NCBI GenBank assembly: GCA_002894685.1 | Contig: NCRC01000005.1 | Span: 62,001 to 126,000 of the forward strand | DNA: 64,000 nucleotides | Origin: Salinivenus lutea | GTDB lineage: Bacteria > Bacteroidota > Rhodothermia > Rhodothermales > Salinibacteraceae | Direction of reading: 5' to 3' | Part shown: positions 60,815 through 64,000 of the stretch, piece by piece | Position numbering within the stretch: the first letter of the stretch is position 1 | Layout of the letters: each line of letters opens with the position of its first letter | Program-made: the position numbers and the translations under genes | The notes under the pieces: model-generated | What the model was told of the DNA's origin: nothing | Seen by the model: only the letters and a program-made list of their open reading frames with translations | Database searches by the model: none

Positions 60815-60913
60815 GCCCCGGCTGGTCCCGCCGGGCCTGTCTGCCCGATCGGTAGTTGACCTGCACGCTCCCTGGGGACCCGTGTAGGTCACCCCTACGA
60901 TGGAGGATGATCT

Positions 60914-63301
60914 ATGACTCAATTTGGAAAACGACTCGCGTCTCTCGCATCCCTTTTCGCGTTCGTTGTTCTCTTCGTTCCGCCCGTCGCGGCCCAGTCC
61001 ACCGGCACCCTCGCCGGCACCGTGACCGACGCCGAGACGGGCGACCCCCTGCCGGGCGTCAACGTCGTGCTGTCCGAGATCGACCGGGGGGCCGCCACCG
61101 GGCCCGACGGCCAGTTCACGCTGCGCGACGTGGCCGAGGGGACGTATGCCCTGGAGGCCCGCTTCGTGGGCTACACGACGGTTGCGCGCACCGTCGACGT
61201 GACCGCGGGCGGCACCACCCGGCTCCGCCTCCGCCTTGAGTCAAAGGCCGTGGACCTTGACGGCATCGAGGTGACGGCCCTGCGGCCCGGCACCCAGCCC
61301 ACCGGCGACCTGCAGAGCGAACAGATTCGGGAGGCCGAGGTGGCCGATCCCGGCGAACTCCTGCGCGGCCTGCCGGGCGTCGGCTCAACGCGGCGCGGTC
61401 CCATCGGGCTCGACCCCAACGTGCGCGGGCTGGCGGAGGCCGAGGTGGGCGTCTACGTAAACGGCATGCGCAGCTTCCCCGCCGGGCCCGCCCGCATAGA
61501 CTCGCCCATGAGCCACATCGACCCCAGCACCATCGCCAACGTCAACGTGGTGAAGGGGCCGTACGCGCTCACCTGGGGCCCCGGCAACATGAGTGCGGTG
61601 CGCGTGACGCAGCGCGGCGAGGACCCGCCCCGCACGCCCCTCACCGGGACGGTGCGCACCGGGTACGACGCAAACCTCGGGGCGGTAGAGACGACCGGCT
61701 TTGCGATGGGGCGGCAGGGCCGCTGGTTCTACAGTGCCAACGGCGCGTGGCGTCAGGGACACGATTACGAAACCGGTGCGGACGAAACTGTGCCCGGCGA
61801 CTTCGAGTCGGCCGACGGCCGGGGGCGCATCGGCGTCGAGCTGTCGGACCACTCCACCCTGTCGGTGAACGGCAGCTACCAGACGCAGGACAACCTCGAC
61901 TACCCGGGCCGGCTCCTGAATGCCTCGTTCTTCGAGACGGGGATGGGGCAGCTCAACTACTCGTTCACGCCGGAGGGGGACGTGCTCCAGTCCCTGGAGG
62001 TGCAGGCCAATGCCCAGCAGACCCTCCACGCGATGGACAACGAGGGCAAGCCGACGTACGAGGCCGGGGAGAATCGCCCGCCGCTCCGCATCGGCGTGCA
62101 GTCGGAAATCCAGAACTTCAGCGGCCGGGGGGCGGCGGACCTGGCGCTCGGTGAGGAATGGGACCTGACGGTCGGCGGCGATGTGGTCCACACCTTCCGC
62201 GACGCCACCCGCTCCCTCGAAGCCGTGATGCCCGACGGTTCTCGCATGGTCCCCGGCTTCTACAAGACGGCGGACGGTCGGGTGCGCAACCAGGCGTGGC
62301 CGGGCGTCACCCTCTCGCAGCAGGGCGCCTTCGTGCGGGTGCGCCGCCCGGTGGGCACCGCCCTCACCCTCACGGCCACCGGCCGGGTCGACGCCATGCA
62401 GTCGGACGCCAACACGCCCCTGCAGCCGTTCCTCGACAACACGGGCACGACCCGGGCGGACATGGACCGGCAGGACACGCGCCTCAGCGGGGCCCTCACG
62501 GCCGCCGTGCCCCTGGCGGATCGCTGGACGCTCTCCCTGGGCGTCGGGTCGGCGGCGCGGGCGCCCACGGCGCTGGAGCGCTATTCGCACCAGTTCCCGG
62601 CCAACAAGTCGCAGACGAGCGCCGAGTTCTTGGGCACGCCCACGCTGGCGCCGGAACGGAGCACGCAGGCGGACCTGTGGCTGGAGGGCACCGGCGAGCG
62701 GTGGTCGCTGAGCGTGAACGGGTTCGCCCGCCACCTCGACGACTACATCACCTTTGAGCCCACCGATGTTCAGAAGATTCTGCCACTGACCCCCGATCGG
62801 GTCATAGATGGAGACACAGTCTCCGTTTTCCAGTACACCAACGGCACGGCGAACTTCGTTGGGGGAGAGGTGAGGGCGGCAGTGTCCCCCGTGGAGCCCC
62901 TCACGCTCCGCGCCTCCGGAAGCGTGCTGTGGGGCCGCGACGAGACGCTCGATGAGCCCGCGTTCGGCGTGGCGCCGCCGTCGGCCACGCTCGGCGCGCG
63001 GTGGAGCCCCTCCGTGGGCCTTCGGCACGTCTCGGAGGTGTACGTGGACGGGGCGCTCGCCCTCACGGCCGAGCAGGACCGGGTGGCCGCCTTCCGGAGC
63101 GAGAGCCCGACCGACGGCTACACGACCGTCGACCTGCGGGTGGGCGCGCAGATCCTGCGGCGCGTGAACCTGAAGGCGGGCGTGCAGAATCTCTTCGACG
63201 TGACGTACGCCAACCACCTGAACGCGAAGAACCCGTTCAGCGGCGCGCGCATCCCGGAGCCGGGGCGCGTGATCTCCACGACGTTGAGCGTGCAGTTCTA
63301 G
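60914..63301 (+). CDS. TonB-dependent outer-membrane receptor (OprC/copper-type)
   Basis: A 795-residue outer-membrane receptor. Signal peptide 1-27 (SLFAFVVLFVPPVAAQ). A carboxypeptidase-regulatory-like domain follows (about 29-115, GTLAGTVTDAETGDPLPGVN), then the plug (about 125-225) with ELLRGLPGVGSTRRGPIGLD and NVRGLAEAEVGVYVNGMRSF, and the beta-barrel to the C-terminal Phe (STTLSVQF). The plug segment PAGPARIDSPMSHIDPSTIA is like copper receptors OprC and NosA as I recall them. Transport substrate is inferred, helped by the neighbouring Cys/His-rich and CPHC proteins. A short FEPTDVQKI insertion lies in the barrel. Confidence 0.88.
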   Translation: MTQFGKRLASLASLFAFVVLFVPPVAAQSTGTLAGTVTDAETGDPLPGVNVVLSEIDRGAATGPDGQFTLRDVAEGTYALEARFVGYTTVARTVDVTAGGTTRLRLRLESKAVDLDGIEVTALRPGTQPTGDLQSEQIREAEVADPGELLRGLPGVGSTRRGPIGLDPNVRGLAEAEVGVYVNGMRSFPAGPARIDSPMSHIDPSTIANVNVVKGPYALTWGPGNMSAVRVTQRGEDPPRTPLTGTVRTGYDANLGAVETTGFAMGRQGRWFYSANGAWRQGHDYETGADETVPGDFESADGRGRIGVELSDHSTLSVNGSYQTQDNLDYPGRLLNASFFETGMGQLNYSFTPEGDVLQSLEVQANAQQTLHAMDNEGKPTYEAGENRPPLRIGVQSEIQNFSGRGAADLALGEEWDLTVGGDVVHTFRDATRSLEAVMPDGSRMVPGFYKTADGRVRNQAWPGVTLSQQGAFVRVRRPVGTALTLTATGRVDAMQSDANTPLQPFLDNTGTTRADMDRQDTRLSGALTAAVPLADRWTLSLGVGSAARAPTALERYSHQFPANKSQTSAEFLGTPTLAPERSTQADLWLEGTGERWSLSVNGFARHLDDYITFEPTDVQKILPLTPDRVIDGDTVSVFQYTNGTANFVGGEVRAAVSPVEPLTLRASGSVLWGRDETLDEPAFGVAPPSATLGARWSPSVGLRHVSEVYVDGALALTAEQDRVAAFRSESPTDGYTTVDLRVGAQILRRVNLKAGVQNLFDVTYANHLNAKNPFSGARIPEPGRVISTTLSVQF

Positions 63302-63465
63302 CCGGCCCCCCGGCGTGCACCAACAGGGCGGGCCGTCCGGGAGGGGCCGAGCCCGGGAACCTCTCGGGCGGCCCCAAAATTGGAGCGGTGACGGTTCTGT
63401 CAACCAGAAGCCGTCGTCCGTCCGGTTCCGTCTTCGCCGTTCTGTCCATTTCTGCTCTGTTTCCC

Positions 63466-64000
63466 ATGCGATCAACCGTATCGTTTCTCGTCCGCGGGCT
63501 CTCTGTGCTCGTGGTCGCTGCCGGATTGTTTTCTGCCGGCTCGGCCGTGGCTCAATCGTGCGGCTTCAACGGCCAGCTGAACATGAATCCGGAGCAGCTG
63601 GCGAAGTCGGAGCCCGTGCAGGGCAACACGGAGGCCGACCTGCTCCTGGTCGAGTTCTTCGATCCCAACTGCCCGCACTGCCAGGACTTCAAGCCCGTGA
63701 TGGATCAGGTGATGGAGCAGTACGGGGATCGGGTGCGCTACTACAAGCAGCCGGTGCCGCTGTGGCAGTTCTCACGCCCGCAGATCCAGGCCATCCTGTT
63801 GTCCAAGCAACAGGGCAAGTACTACGACATGATTGACGCCCAACTCACGAGTCCCTACGCCGGGAAGGGCGGCATGACGACGGACCAGCTCGCGTCGCTG
63901 GCGGAGGAGATCGGCATTGACGGCGACTGGATGCGTGAGAAGCTGAACTCGGGGGACATGCAGGCCGCGGTGAATCGCCTGCCCTACGAGGCCCGCAAGG
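63466..64000 (+). CDS. DsbA/thioredoxin-fold thiol protein (partial, runs off the window)
   Basis: 178 codons are visible and the frame is open at the right edge. A signal peptide ends near residue 29 (FLVRGLSVLVVAAGLFSAGS then AVAQ). The thioredoxin fold follows: ADLLLVEFFDPNCPHCQDFK with CPHC, VMDQVMEQYGDRVRYYKQPV and WQFSRPQIQAILLSKQQGKY. CPHC is the DsbA type motif. It is exported and follows the copper-type receptor, so it may reduce or oxidise thiols of envelope copper proteins; the cut end prevents a full family call. Confidence 0.85.
   Translation, partial: MRSTVSFLVRGLSVLVVAAGLFSAGSAVAQSCGFNGQLNMNPEQLAKSEPVQGNTEADLLLVEFFDPNCPHCQDFKPVMDQVMEQYGDRVRYYKQPVPLWQFSRPQIQAILLSKQQGKYYDMIDAQLTSPYAGKGGMTTDQLASLAEEIGIDGDWMREKLNSGDMQAAVNRLPYEARK

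Overview
The window is high-GC bacterial chromosome with strongly acidic predicted proteins (many Asp/Glu-rich surfaces), CA-rich leaders that often lack a Shine-Dalgarno motif, a MerT-MerP fusion of Bacteroidota type, and a Bacteroidota-style TonB receptor with an N-terminal carboxypeptidase-like domain. Together these suggest a halophilic member of Rhodothermota, most likely Salinibacter. That assignment is inference from protein character, not from a marker gene. No phage, transposase or CRISPR array was found.

Layout. 1-5.6 kb holds housekeeping and orphan genes: a DUF2007 protein, PdxH, a DUF429 protein, a membrane protein, proline dehydrogenase, and a sigma-54-type regulator that lacks its GAFTGA loop. 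6.2-12.2 kb is a curli (functional amyloid) locus: csgE, csgF, a csgG with an added C-terminal beta-barrel-like domain, two secreted curlin-repeat genes separated by a tRNA-Asn gene, a 55-codon curlin-repeat ORF, and two CsgH-like genes. 12.4-18.2 kb holds a lipoprotein, a CHY zinc-finger protein, a MEDS-domain sensor, a large PAS/GAF sigma-54 activator and an ECF sigma factor. 18.5-23.1 kb holds a secreted protein of unknown role, a cupredoxin, a TauE-type permease and an HtrA protease. 23.2-25.8 kb is an MCE/Mla lipid transport operon on the minus strand.

26.5-49 kb is mostly carbon metabolism on the plus strand: a VOC protein, an MFS carrier, a GMC oxidoreductase, an SDR, three enzymes or enzyme-like proteins of alpha-glucan hydrolysis (GH15, GH63-like, debranching enzyme), NAD(P)HX epimerase-like protein, then transketolase, a transaldolase-phosphoglucose isomerase fusion, a HAD phosphatase/mutase, 6-phosphogluconate dehydrogenase, G6P dehydrogenase and 6-phosphogluconolactonase. 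This cluster could take storage glucan to glucose or G6P and through a complete pentose phosphate cycle. Its intergenic gaps carry a striking family of short low-complexity arms (GTTGAACGTT-like after stop codons, CAACGCTCAACCC-like before start codons, and an ATACGCA variant).

49-54.4 kb is a mercury/thiol cluster: a CPLC thioredoxin-like protein, a MerR with the three metal-binding cysteines, MerTP, a GDCCVFCSYG protein, a HEAT-redoxin fusion, DoxX and a MerA-like flavoprotein without the C-terminal cysteine pair. 54.4-60 kb holds oxidative-stress genes (msrA, msrB, an AhpD-like protein under a TetR regulator with two matching operators), an FMN reductase and a class II glutamine amidotransferase. 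60.3-64 kb holds a Cys/His-rich secreted protein, an OprC-like TonB receptor and a truncated DsbA-like thiol protein, plausibly a copper uptake group.

The most unusual items are the extended curli locus with its signal-less mini-curlin, the CsgG fusion, the directional intergenic repeat arms, and the regulator without GAFTGA next to csgE.
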